Positions 47,940 through 58,393 of a stretch of DNA of 64,000 nucleotides are shown piece by piece. Where the stretch lies: positions 289,208 to 353,207 of the forward strand of contig NW_027192215.1 of NCBI RefSeq assembly GCF_041956535.1, in the 5' to 3' direction. Source of the stretch: Calcarisporiella thermophila CBS 279.70. Its lineage: Eukaryota; Calcarisporiellomycota. How positions within the stretch are numbered: position 1 is the stretch's first letter; each line of letters starts with the position of its first letter. The notes under the pieces were generated by a model. The model saw only the letters and a program-made list of their open reading frames with translations, ran no database searches and had not been told where the DNA came from. The translations under genes were made by a program, and so were the position numbers.

Positions 47940-48506
47940 ACCGAATTATCATCAAATGCTCAGTTATTATTTAATATTCTGTATGATTGCTATAAGCCTA
48001 TTATGTGCATTAGAAATGTGTTTTTAGCTTCATGCTGGCCCTATATTTTCTTTAGCTTTTCTTTGAAATGGAGAGTGGGAAAAATATCCTCCTGGTGTCA
48101 AATTTGAATCTGAATATGAAATTTTCATATTGTATCCCCGTTTCTAAGTTTTCCCAAGTCAAGAGAGCTCGCAAGTCTAATAGTATGAGTTAGGGGTCTG
48201 CTAGCAGAGAGGGTCTATTGCAGTTTTAGTATTGTTGAAAAGTCGCATTCTTCGTCCTCTGATAATCCCTTTGCTACACTATACAAGGTGTGAATGATCA
48301 ATTTTAATACCATGATTGCGTCCGTGTCCACAAATCACATGCGGCGCAGCGTCATGTCTTGTGACCGTCAACCCAAGGGTGGGGATTAAAATGATAGCCA
48401 AGATTCTTGAGCTCCTTTTCTTTTCCTTGCTACTTTGCTTCTAATCACCATCGATCATTATTAATCGGTTACCACACGAATAAGCATCATTGAATATACT
48501 CAGAAC
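47940..48506. other. Intergenic region
   Basis: 3' flank of copy F and promoter of ATG8. The island ends here. Confidence 0.45.
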
Positions 48507-49050
48507 ATGCGTTCTAAATTTAAAGACGAGCATCCATTCGGTAAGATTAACTTTCCGTTACTTTTAATTTTATATTGGTGGGGAACCATAAGTGGGATAC
48601 GCATGAAGAATGAAAGCATAATGTGCATTTTTCACTAATTCGCTCTGATATTTAGAGAAGAGAAAGGCGGAGGCGGACCGCATTCGCCAAAAGTATCCTG
48701 ACCGTATTCCTGTAAGTGCTCTACCCCGTGCCACCAGCCTTGTTCTTTAACCAGGTATTAACTCGTTTTATTGAACGCCATTTTAGGTAATCTGTGAGAA
48801 GGCAGACCGCTCTGACATCCCCGACATTGATAAGAAGAAATACCTTGTACCTGCGGACTTAACTGTGGGTCAATTTGTATATGTGATTAGAAAGCGAGTG
48901 CAGCTGCAAGCCGAGAAGGCCATATTCTTGTTCGTGGATGACATGCTCCCTCCGACAGCAGCCCTCATGTCTGCAATCTACGACGAGCACAAGGATGAGG
49001 ACGGTTTCCTGTATATTACTTACTCTGGCGAGAATACTTTTGGGAATTGA
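48507..49050 (+). CDS. ATG8: Autophagy ubiquitin-like protein Atg8
   Basis: Ubiquitin-like modifier conjugated to phosphatidylethanolamine on the autophagosome membrane. Exons 48507-48540, 48656-48711 and 48787-49050 give 117 aa, the normal fungal length. The protein reads [50 protein letters not shown], then the [15 protein letters not shown] core and the C-terminal [11 protein letters not shown]. Gly116 is the conjugation site, and a single Asn must be removed by Atg4. Tail-to-tail with EAF6, 319 bp away. Confidence 0.98.
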
Positions 49051-49369
49051 GATGTAATTTTTTTTCTATGTGTAGATTTTTCTTTTTCTCCTAGCGTTTA
49101 TTTAGTGAAATATCTTTCCTATTTTTTGCACTTTTTTCCCTTTCTGACGGAGTGTATTTCTCTCGTTTATCACTTTCGCAGTAACCTTCTCTCTTGATTA
49201 ATTTCTATTATTCCAATCATTTTTCTCGCTCTTTTTCTTTTTGTTAATTTCCAAAGGTTAAATGATATAAACAATGCGTATTTCATTGAGATCTTGAAGG
49301 AAAAATAAAACATTGGAGAACAATCCGCTTTCATACTCTAAAAATACAAAATAACATCCTATATTATTT
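49051..49369. other. Convergent intergenic region
   Basis: 3' UTRs of ATG8 and EAF6; T-rich on the plus strand. No other feature. Confidence 0.5.
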
Positions 49370-50109
49370 CTACACGTCCAGCTCCTCCTCAGTGTCCCTG
49401 CCCAGCGAGAGCCGTAGTCGCTTCCTCTCCCCTCCACTCCCAACGACGACCCTAGTTTTTTTCTTCTTCAATACACCTCTCGATGCGATACTGGAGCGAT
49501 CATCGCTCGAGTCATCATCATCACGCTCACGCAGGGCGATAGCCTAGTAGGGTCAAAGCCAAATAGATAGCACATTAGTTATCCGGGAGGGCAACAAAGT
49601 AGAAGATTAATGCGCTTGTTGGGGGAAGAGGGATAGTAGGAGATCAAATAAAAAGGGAGCTAGAGCGATGGATTACCTTTGCAAAAGTGGTCGAACTCAT
49701 GGAAAAGAGCCGATCGGCATCGGTTATCCTTCGCCTTCTCTCTCCAGCAATGGCTCGCCCGCCCAAATAACCCTCGAATCCCCGTATAATATTTCCATAT
49801 TGCTGGGTGTCCTCAAGGTAGTTGCCCTCATACATGTAGATCGATTGCTCAAGCTTAGTCTATTAAAAAGGTTGATATCAGAGATCAGGTGATAGAGAAT
49901 AGATGATGTGCGGGATGAGGCAATATACCAGGTTCTGATCAACTTGTTTCTTGCGCGAGAGTAGTTCCTGGAGCTCATGCTTCACCTCCTCGTACTGCTC
50001 CATGGTTGGTTTCTGTAAGATCGACCCAATTAGCAGGGGTCTACCTAGCATATTCAATAGTAGGAATTCTCACCTCGGTATTAGCGCTCGTATTACTGAT
50101 GTCCGGCAT
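49370..50109 (-). CDS. EAF6: NuA4 histone acetyltransferase subunit Eaf6
   Basis: Small nuclear subunit of NuA4 (and NuA3-type) acetyltransferase complexes. Exons 50109-50074, 50012-49929, 49859-49677 and 49543-49370, all phase 0, give 158 aa. The N-terminal coiled coil runs EQYEEVKHELQELLSRKKQV into DQNLTKLEQSIYMYEGNYL. The family signature follows: NIIRGFEGYLGG, then RRRRITDADRLFS. The acidic, Ser-rich C-terminus contains RERDDDDSSDDRSS and a basic patch. The length suits the family. Convergent with ATG8. Confidence 0.96.
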
Positions 50110-50676
50110 GGTCTATCTATAAATATGATGTGAAATGATTCTTTCGACCACAATTGTGGATCGCTTTGATTAAAGCTCTTCAGAGGGTCAAGCTAACAGG
50201 CTGCGCCGCAATTCACATCAAATTTAAGCCCTCGTGATCAGGAAATTTGATTAGAGCACTCAGGATTGAAATATCGAAGCAGGCAAATTTTCGGAATACA
50301 GCAAGAACATACTTCGTGTATTATTATCGAAAATTCATGGAGATCTGTCGTCTTTTGCCATGAGAATCTTTCATTCTAATATTGGGAGTAGGTTTTGTTT
50401 CTTTTTTAAAAGAAACCACTGAACTGTCTGAGGATGATGCAGATAATATTTTGAAAAATAAAATAGTGGAAGACATTGATTTAAAGCCGAGGCTGGTCTA
50501 AAAAGCATTTTCAATTATGATACTAAATGGTAGAGTGTCCTTCAATCCGAGCGTTGAGTATAGAAAAAGAGAAGAGATCAGACAAAAAGAGATGAAATAA
50601 CATGGCCTAAAAAGACAGTTGTAAAGAATAATTACACCTTTTACAATAAAGCAACCGCCAGAGAGCACACATGGCA
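50110..50676. other. Intergenic region
   Basis: Promoter of EAF6 and 3' flank of the AP-3 sigma gene, same strand. Nothing else recognised. Confidence 0.45.
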
Positions 50677-51445
50677 CTAATGCAACCTCCGAAAGCTCTC
50701 TGATACCCTGTTGACCGACCCACTTGTTCCAATGCCCGGCTTTCGCTTTAGCTTGTTGACCTCTTGGACCGCAGACACGATCTCGGAGATATTCGTCTCA
50801 AGCACCTAGTGTAATTCGCGTGGTTAGCGATATGAGCTTGCAAAAAAGGAACTTATAGGGCCTTACCATTCCGCCAGAAATGACTTCGGAGAGGATGTGA
50901 TGCACCTATATTCAGCAATGAAAATATATTAGCGAACACCGCTCCACCACCGGTAAGAAAAACGCGAACATTACCTCTTCAAAATGGAATATCAGATCCA
51001 GCTCACATACATTTTCAAAGCATCTATCCAGACTCTCCACGAACACCTATTCGCATCCCATTGATTGTTAGCGACATTCTGGTATTGCACTCAACATCAA
51101 ATTGCCCCACCTGTATCAAGTCTAGAATTCCGAGCTCACTTTCACAGTCATCTACCACAAAGACAAAATAGAGTGTTGCATAATGACGATAAATCACACG
51201 TGTGTCTTTCCCTCCGAGCATCTGACTCCCCTCCAGGAAATTGCACACGGTATCCGGGCGCTTTGACACTAGCGTATAGATCTCTTGGAGAAGGGCTTGT
51301 TGCGTTGCAATGTCCTATACAAGCCAAACATTGGTTGGTATGGAAAAACACATTAAGAAAAAAGCAAAATGATTACAATCTGCTGGTAGAATTTAGTTAA
51401 TCGGGGCTTCCCATGGTTATTAAATATAAGGACCGATTTGATCAT
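50677..51445 (-). CDS. APS3: AP-3 adaptor complex sigma subunit
   Basis: Small subunit of the AP-3 coat, which sorts cargo from Golgi/endosome to the vacuole. Exons 51445-51377, 51314-51111, 51046-50975, 50905-50867 and 50805-50677, all phase 0, give 170 aa. It starts MIKSVLIFNNHGKPRLTKFY and continues with VCNFLEG, IYRHYATLYFVFVVDDCESE and LGILDLIQVFVESLDRCFEN, then CELDLIFHFEEVHHILSEVI and GGMVLETN. The VCELDLIFH and GGMVLETN strings favour AP-3 sigma over AP-1 or AP-2. Divergent from COX20 across only 139 bp. Confidence 0.95.
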
Positions 51446-51584
51446 GGTTATACGTTAAAAAGATAGCCTTCAGCCGAAAAATAACCTAAAGACACCTTTT
51501 AGAGAATTGTGGCGCATTTTTTCCATAATCATCCACTGTAATTTCTGCCTGGCTCTCGCAAACATTTCGATCGATTCCATCGCC
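51446..51584. promoter_or_regulatory. Bidirectional promoter, AP-3 sigma / COX20
   Basis: 139 bp between two divergent start codons, so the core promoters and 5' leaders must share this space. Confidence 0.6.
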
Positions 51585-52209
51585 ATGGCAGAAAACGACC
51601 CGCCTCGCTCTGCCGATGCATCCACATCGGGTCAGAACAAACCCTCCTCGTTGACCGATGCTGTCAAAGTAACTACCGATTGAGATTGGCGCTGCACCTG
51701 TTCCACTGACGCTAATGCATTACACTTTAATGGATAGACCATTTCCTTGTCTGATTTCCAAAACATTGGTCGAATGCCGTGTGCACGCTCCAGTCTTCTC
51801 TATGGAATTGGCAGTGGCTTCGGCGTCGGTGGTATCCACTACCTCCTTCGAGGTAGTACTGAATTCTATCCGCTTTTCGTGCATTCTAAGGCTGGTTGCT
51901 AATGGGTTTTTTTGGGTGGAGGATAGGCAATCTAAGAAGGGCATGCAACTGGAGCGTGGGTGCTTTCTGTCTTGTGTCGATTGCTTCCTGGTAACTGTCC
52001 TTTTCTCCCAGCTGACTCGAGAGGGGACTGGAGAGACGGATGCTAACGGGTTTGGATGGGATAGGGAGCTCTGCCAGAGCAAGCGTAGAGCGGCCGCGCA
52101 GCGGATACAGACCATCATCCAGCAGGCCGAAGAGACACGGCGGAGGAAGCTCGAGAGGAAGGCCGCTGTAGAGCAAGCACAGGACAAGCCGGAGGTAGAC
52201 GGCGTCTAG
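51585..52209 (+). CDS. COX20: Cytochrome c oxidase assembly protein Cox20
   Basis: Inner-membrane chaperone for Cox2 maturation. Exons 51585-51668, 51738-51852, 51927-51990 and 52065-52209 are in phase and give 135 aa. The family features are clear: a polar N-terminus, MPCARSSLLYGIGSGFGVGG (CAR in front of TM1), HYLLRG, ACNWSVGAFCLVSIASWELC (TM2 and the conserved W..C) and a basic helical tail (KRRAAAQRIQTIIQQAEETR). Introns interrupt the transmembrane coding, so the gene is easy to miss. Confidence 0.88.
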
Positions 52210-52996
52210 TTTGCCGGGTGGGGGAAGAAAATTTGGAGCCGTCTTGCCGAATTCTTGGAGGAGGAGAGTGACTGTTAGACTCAATGTGATGATAAAAATT
52301 TTCTGTTATTTTTTCTCTTTTCTTCGTTGTTGCATTGCACCTTCACCCCCTTCATTGTTGCTGTTTTTGTCTCATTGGCAACTATATCAGAGTCCTATTT
52401 ATTTATCCTCGATATCCCACCCTACGTCTGCATTGCTGGTAAAAATCGTCTTTTGCGTAGCGCTGGCTATAGACAAGAGAAGCTCCGTGGCCGATATTAA
52501 CCCTGATCTCCCCATTGCAGCCACGATTACGTCTCTTTTCCTTCTCCACACGAACTGACGTAGTCCTGTATATAAGGGGTTGCAAGAATCTAGCCATTCC
52601 ATCTAGCATTGCCAATAGGCTATTTATCATTCCAGCTTCCGCCCTTTTTTATTGGATCACCACGCCCTTGCGCAATCAAGTATTCAAGGTAGGCTATCTC
52701 TTCCCTGATCTATTACGTGTACTTTGGGGGTGTAGGCTAATGCCATGATCTCTAGTTTTGGATTCAACCAGAATCTCCGAATTGATTGGTGGGGGGGAAT
52801 TCTCCGGGGATTACACAGCCGGTAGGGCATCGCCTCGCTATCTCTCACATTTGCTGGGCATTAACCCTCCTCCCTTTTGCCATTAGACCCCCCAACCAGC
52901 ACACAAGAGCCACTCACATCGTCAAGACCACCCACCCACAACCTCCCCTCTGACAACGAGGACGAAAGCGCGCACCCTCGCAAGCGCGCACGCACC
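52210..52996. other. Intergenic region
   Basis: COX20 3' flank and GID7 promoter or 5' leader. The frame upstream of 52997 stays open back to 52877 without an ATG; an additional 5' exon cannot be excluded. Confidence 0.45.
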
Positions 52997-55331
52997 ATGT
53001 CTAAATCTCTTCCCTCCGCCCTTAACGGCACTCCCTCCCTCTCAACGGCCACCCCCTCCAAATCGCTAGCCTCCACGCCGACGCCGACATCCGCAGGCCT
53101 GCTGACGAAGCTGGGGCGTGCTGGCGAGCTCTTCAAGACGGAGGAAATGGTGAGGCTAATGGTCCAGGCCCTGCGGGATCTGGGGCTCAACCAGTCCGCC
53201 ACCCAGTTGGAGGCGGAGAGTGGGGTCAGCCTTGAAACGCCGGCTGTCTCCACGTTCAAGCGCTTTGTCCTCTCCGGAGACTGGGACGACGTGGAGACCG
53301 CTGTGCTTGAGTTTGTCGACTCGACCGATGCGCCGCAAGTCCAGCTCCTCATACGACGGCAAAAGTACCTCGAGCTGCTGGAACGGCGGCAGCTGAAGTC
53401 AGCGCTCGGCGTGCTGCAAGGGGAGCTGACCCCGTTGTTGAGCCTAAACGTGGAGGCCAAGGAGGGCATCGAAAAGGGGAGCAACAGGGGCTTGGGGCAG
53501 GAGACTTTGCACACGCTGGCGAGCTATATGATGTGCGGCAGTGGCGACGAGTTGAGGCGACGGGCGGCATGGGATGGAGCGAAGGGGAAATCACGAAAAG
53601 CATTACTTGTCGAGTTGCAGAGTAGGTGTTTCAGCATCCTTTGTTCTTTGGTTTTGTCACCTTGCCTCCCGTCTGCTTACTTGATTTATCGACTCCTTTC
53701 CAACTTACACACACCCACCCCTTCAATGGTCATCCCATTATTTTCTCGTCCCGTCTCTTGTTCCATGGCCAATTCCATTGACAGATTTTAGAGTGCTCCA
53801 CTAACCCATATGCTCTCCCTCCCTTAGAATACATCTCCCCGACGATCATGGTGCCCGACCGGCGGTTGGAGCAACTGCTGCTGCAGGCAACCGAGCACCA
53901 GCGGGCCCAGTGTTTGTACCATAATGCAGGGGATGAAGAGGAGGACGAGGACGAGGAGGAAGAAGTCTCCTTGTTAACCGACCACAAATGCGACAAGTAA
54001 GCTGATGGGCGATGGGTCCTCTTGACGGCTCACTGTGATTAACCCCCTCCCCCATCTCCTCTAACTGGCAGGGCTAGATTCCCGTGCACCACTCTGCACG
54101 TGCTAGAGCACCACACCGACGAGGTCTGGTACATAGCCTTCTCCCACGACGGCCGGCAGCTCGCGTCTGCCTCCAAGGACCAGAGCATCGTCATTTGGAG
54201 CGTCGACGACGGATACCTCTTGCGGGAGTTGATAGGGCACACCCACGAGGTGTCCTTTGTGGCCTGGTCGCCCAACGACGAGATGATTCTGAGCTGCGCC
54301 AACGACGGGGTCCGGTTATGGAAGCTCCCGGTGAGTAGGCTTTTCTCTCTCCCCTCGCCCCTTCATTTTCAGCAGCCCAATTCTATTACTGGACATGCTG
54401 CGCCACGTTTCCTAAGTATCTATAACCTAACCCTTTCCTCCATCCCCCTCTACCCTCCCCCCTACAGGAGGCGGAGTGCATCCGGACCATTCAACGGCAC
54501 ACCGATCAGGTCACCTCGTGCGCGTGGCTGCCCGACGGCCAGCGCTTTGTCACCGCGGGCATGGACAAGAACCTCTATCTGTGGAGTATCGACGGCACCA
54601 TGCTGCACCGGTGGACCACGGGGCGCATCATCTCGCTGGCCATGGACCCGCGGGGAGAATTCGTGGTGGGGGTGTGCTACGATCGGCGGATTAGGCGATA
54701 TAACCTGATTGACCGGGTGGAGGAAAAGTAAGCTTTCTCTCTCTCTCTCTCTTTACTCCACCGACGCGACGAGTCTAACCTGTATTGCCCTGTGGCTTGC
54801 AGCTATATCCAGGAGAGCGAGCCAATCACGTCTCTGAGCTTGGCGGCGGATGGGCGCCACGTGCTGGTGAATCTGAAGAGTTCGGTGAGTAGCCGCCCGC
54901 CGGGTCCCTCCCAGCTCTGGGCGGGCCCGCGGACGATGAGAAGGAGTCGCCTCCCGTGCGGTACTAATGTGTGTTTGTGTTCTGCGCAGGAGCTCCACCT
55001 CTGGGACATCCAGGACCGGCTTCTCCTCCGCACCTACACGGGGCACCGCCAGGGCGAGTTTGAGATCCGGTCGTGCTTTGGCGGCCACTCGCAGCGCATC
55101 ATTGCGTCCGGGTCCGAGGACGGGGCGGTGTACTTGTGGAGCCGGGAGCGCGGAGCGCTCATGGAGGTGCTGGTGGGGCACGGCGGGGTGGTCAACGGGG
55201 TGGCGTGGAATCCGCGCGATGCGCGGATGTTTGCGAGCGCGTCGGACGACAAGAGCGTGCGGGTGTGGGTGGGCGAGCGCCAGCGGCCCGAGGGCAAGGG
55301 CAAGGGCAAGCGGAAGGGCGGCCCTGTGTGA
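52997..55331 (+). CDS. GID7: GID/CTLH ubiquitin ligase subunit, Gid7/WDR26-like WD40 protein
   Basis: WD40 subunit of the GID (CTLH) E3 ligase that degrades gluconeogenic enzymes and other substrates. Exons 52997-53621, 53828-53996, 54072-54330, 54468-54727, 54803-54884 and 54990-55331 are in phase and give 578 aa. LisH/CTLH-type helices come first (EEMVRLMVQALRDLGLNQSA, then VLSGDWDDVETAVLEFVDS), then ISPTIMVPDRRLEQLLLQA with AQCLYHN, a WDR26/Gid7 hallmark. An acidic insert of about 15 residues follows, then WD repeats (HTDEVWYIAFSHDGRQLASA, HTHEVSFVAWSPNDEMILSC, ...). The tail is Lys/Gly-rich. Start codon 52997 is the first ATG, 35 residues before the LisH helix; it is somewhat uncertain. 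Confidence 0.92.
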
Positions 55332-57067
55332 ACCGGCCAATCCCATGCAGTCTCGTTACCACGCCCCCTCCCCCCCCGCGCTCTACTCTCTACTGCGCCG
55401 TGCGGTTCTCCTACTCCCTGTGCATTGTCTCGGTTCTCTTTGTTGCTATCTCCATCGGGGGACGGCTTTGGTTTTCCTGGTTATTCTTTTTCCGTGTCTT
55501 TTGTCTCCGTTTCTCGCCATGTGACTGGTTTTCTCATTCCCTGCTTGTTTCCGCCCTTCTTCCACATCTCAATCCATTACAATACAATATACTAAACAGG
55601 AAGCTGAGATTTTTTGGGTTTTTCCAAATTTTCCCGGCGCCTGCCATTGGGGTTTTCTCGCGTGGATAAAAATCGTTCCATGTGGCCCAGTCGCACTTTA
55701 TCGCTTCTGGCCCAGCGTCGGCCTTTGAAAGTGGGATTCTCCATTACTAACCGCCTCGGCGTGTGGCAACGCGCGAGTCAGGCGGATTTGGGTTAGGCGC
55801 GGGAGGCGGTGACGTTCGCGGGGAGCCATCCCCGGCGGAGGGGCGGCGGGGGCGGCGGGGGCGGCGGCTAGGAGGCCCCCGGCGGGGTAGGTTAGGTTAG
55901 CTCGGGCGATCTGGCGAGAAAAGGGGGGAAGATGGGCGGAGGAGGCGATTGGGCGGGGGGAAGGGTTTGTTCCACGGGATTGGTTGGTGGGAAAGATTTG
56001 TTTTTGAGTTGCGTTTGGGCTGAACAATCCAAGAGGAGGTAGGTTGTTCAGCAGTGCGACTGTGCTGGGGGGGGGGGGGTGGGGTCCGCCGCGGCCAGAG
56101 GGGCGGTAGGGGATCCGGCCGTGCGATGATCTGGTTTCTCCGGCTTGGTGCGCAATATAATTTTTTTTTTTTCCACCGGCACGGAGCCGGCAGGGTGGGC
56201 GGGCGGGCTTGGCCCAAGATTGGTGAATTCTAACCTCGTCTTGTGTAAACGTGGACAGATTGGCTTTTTTTAATTTCTGATTTCCTGAGGGAACAATGCG
56301 GGCGGCGGGCATGAATCACGGCGGCGCCGGCGCGGGCTGCGGCATGCGCATCGGCGGGGGGCAGATCGCAGGCGAGGCCCAGGAGCGCGGGAATGTCTCG
56401 TTTGTCAGGCGGTGCTTATGCGATCGGAGGGCGATTGGATGCGCGCAGAATTGCAGCATTGAATTGGACAAAAGAAGAAGGGGTGAAACGCGGTGATTTG
56501 CATTTTTTTTTTCCCTCTTCCAATGCCCCTGACATGACCACCCGGAGCCCACACACAAATCACCGCCAGCCGCATCAGCCCGGATCGAACCGCCAACAGG
56601 CGGGCTTCTTTTCCGGCTGCGGGGCTCTGGCCCAGGCCGCGAAGGGAAAGCATAAGCAAAATTCCAGTGTCCGCATCGCGCATTTTTCTTTTTAGAGTTC
56701 TCAGACGGGCTGGCCCAAGGACTGGTTGCGGACGAGTCGGCCGGGTGGTGTGTTGGTTTTACACGCACGCCCGCCCCCTCTTTTCTCATCGCCCTCTTGA
56801 ACTCAAATTGGTTTGCCTCCCTCAACTCTACTTTTGTTGGCCTCTTCTGCCCACGGCCTCATCCGCATCCGCCCTCTCTCCCGCTCTCTCTCTCTCCCTC
56901 CCGCGTCTGGAAAATGACCAGGCCCCTCCCGCGTGCACTTGCTCTTGCCTCTTGCTGAATTGCGCGCTAATTGCCTCCTCGCCTGCTCGCCATCTACCCG
57001 TCCCCATCCCCCGCATCCCTCCTCTCTCTCCCAATCCATCCGCTGCCGCTCATCCCCGCGCCTGACA
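55332..57067. other. GC-rich intergenic region with G runs
   Basis: Long upstream region of the cyclin gene. Contains a GGCGGGGGCGGCGGGGGCGG block near 55845-55866, a run of 13 G at 56067-56079, T runs near 56160 and CT-rich tracts before the start. The G blocks could form quadruplexes. Long open frames on both strands here come from GC bias and are not called. Confidence 0.5.
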
Positions 57068-58393
57068 ATGACGGCTCATCCGGCCTCGTCGGCCGCCCCA
57101 TGGTACCCCCTCGCCATGATGGACATCCTCCGCCCCCCACGCGTCATCCCCGCCTCCGCACAGCCCGCGCTCTCCCTCGCACCCGCCGCGCCCGCCCCCC
57201 CGCCCGCCGCCCAGCCGCTCATATACCTCCCGCAGCCCTCCACGCTCCTCCCGCATCCATCGCATCTGCCCCTCCCGCTCCCCAAGACCGTGTACGCCGC
57301 GCCGGCGTCGTGCGTCCCCGCCTACCGCCTGCCGCCGCTCGTCTTCCACCGCCCCATCGCCTTCCCGCCGCTGCGGCAGCTGCAGCCAATGATGGAGGTG
57401 CATCCGTCGCCGCCCGCTTCGCCGCCGCGCACCGTGCCTGAGCCGCGGCAGGAGGAATGCCTGGCGGACATGACGGCCCGCATGGCATGCTTCTTGTGGT
57501 ACGGCCGGCCCAGCCCTCCCCCCGCATGCTCCCTGGCCGGCGGGAGAGGCGGCGGAGCGGACGGAGACAGTCGCATGCTGTTCGCCCGCTTTTGCCGCCG
57601 GCTCTTCGAGGCCACGCGGGTCACGTCCGCCAACTGCCTCCTCGCCCTCCTCTACATCTACCGATACCGACGCGCCCAGCCCAACGTGCGCGGCTCGCCT
57701 GGCTGCGAGTACCGCCTCTTGACCGTCGCGCTGCTGCTGGCGAACAAATTCCTCGACGACAGCACCTACACCGCGCGGACGTGGGCGGACGTGAGCGGGA
57801 TCCCCGTGCGCGAGGTGGTGGTGATGGAGGTGGAGTTCCTGGCCGCTCTCGACTACAAGCTCTGGGTCGACCCCCACGAGTTTGCCGGCTGGAAGGAGCG
57901 CGTGGAGCAGTGGACCGGCATGGGCGATGGGCTCCTGGTGTCCCTGGCGTCCAACTTCGGGTCGCCGGCGCTGCGCACCCCCCTGAGGCTGGTTGCGGTG
58001 CCGTGCGAGGACTCGCCGCTGATGACGCCGGGGTACGGCTCGCCGACCCTCAACCTATTGCACCAGCAGCAGCACCAGCACATTTGCTACCATAAGCAGC
58101 ATCAGCAACCCCAACCGCTCCAGCACCCGCAGCCTCTTCAGCGCCAGCAGCCATACCACTACCATCAAATCACGCCCGTCACAAGCCCCACCCGCCGGAG
58201 GCGGAGGCGCCAGCAACAACAGCAGCACTACCAGCAGCTTTTGTCCGCCCAGCAGCAGCAGCAGATCCAGGTGGTGCCCGAGTGGACCGAGGACCGCGCG
58301 TGCGGTCTGAAACGGCGTAGTGATGAGGATATGGAGGAGCGAACGAAGCGGCTGGCAACGGAACGGGCATGGTATGGGGTTATCCATGTCTGA
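57068..58393 (+). CDS. Pcl/Clg1-like cyclin
   Basis: Cyclin of the Pho80/Pcl group (Clg1-like), expected to activate a Pho85-type kinase. Single exon, 441 aa. The first in-frame ATG is at 57068. Residues 1-140 are Pro/Ala-rich and disordered. The cyclin box is about 180-290: FARFCRRLFEATRVTSANCL, LLALLYIYRYR, LLTVALLLANKFLDDSTYTA, TWADVSGI and MEVEFLAALDYKLWVDPHEF. The C-terminal third is Gln/His-rich (for example HQQQHQHICYHKQHQQ and a stretch of Arg then Gln). The strong GC bias contrasts with the receptor island. Confidence 0.85.
   Translation: MTAHPASSAAPWYPLAMMDILRPPRVIPASAQPALSLAPAAPAPPPAAQPLIYLPQPSTLLPHPSHLPLPLPKTVYAAPASCVPAYRLPPLVFHRPIAFPPLRQLQPMMEVHPSPPASPPRTVPEPRQEECLADMTARMACFLWYGRPSPPPACSLAGGRGGGADGDSRMLFARFCRRLFEATRVTSANCLLALLYIYRYRRAQPNVRGSPGCEYRLLTVALLLANKFLDDSTYTARTWADVSGIPVREVVVMEVEFLAALDYKLWVDPHEFAGWKERVEQWTGMGDGLLVSLASNFGSPALRTPLRLVAVPCEDSPLMTPGYGSPTLNLLHQQQHQHICYHKQHQQPQPLQHPQPLQRQQPYHYHQITPVTSPTRRRRRRQQQQQHYQQLLSAQQQQQIQVVPEWTEDRACGLKRRSDEDMEERTKRLATERAWYGVIHV

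Noticed and set aside
52744-52889. Extra 5' exon for GID7
   Set aside because: An ATG near 52746 with a GT donor joined to the acceptor at 52889 gives a stop in the next exon, so ATG 52997 was kept.
55698-57877. Long open frames on both strands in the cyclin promoter and cyclin gene
   Set aside because: GC-biased DNA yields shadow frames; the peptides are Arg/Pro/Gly-rich without domains, whereas the cyclin box is unmistakable.
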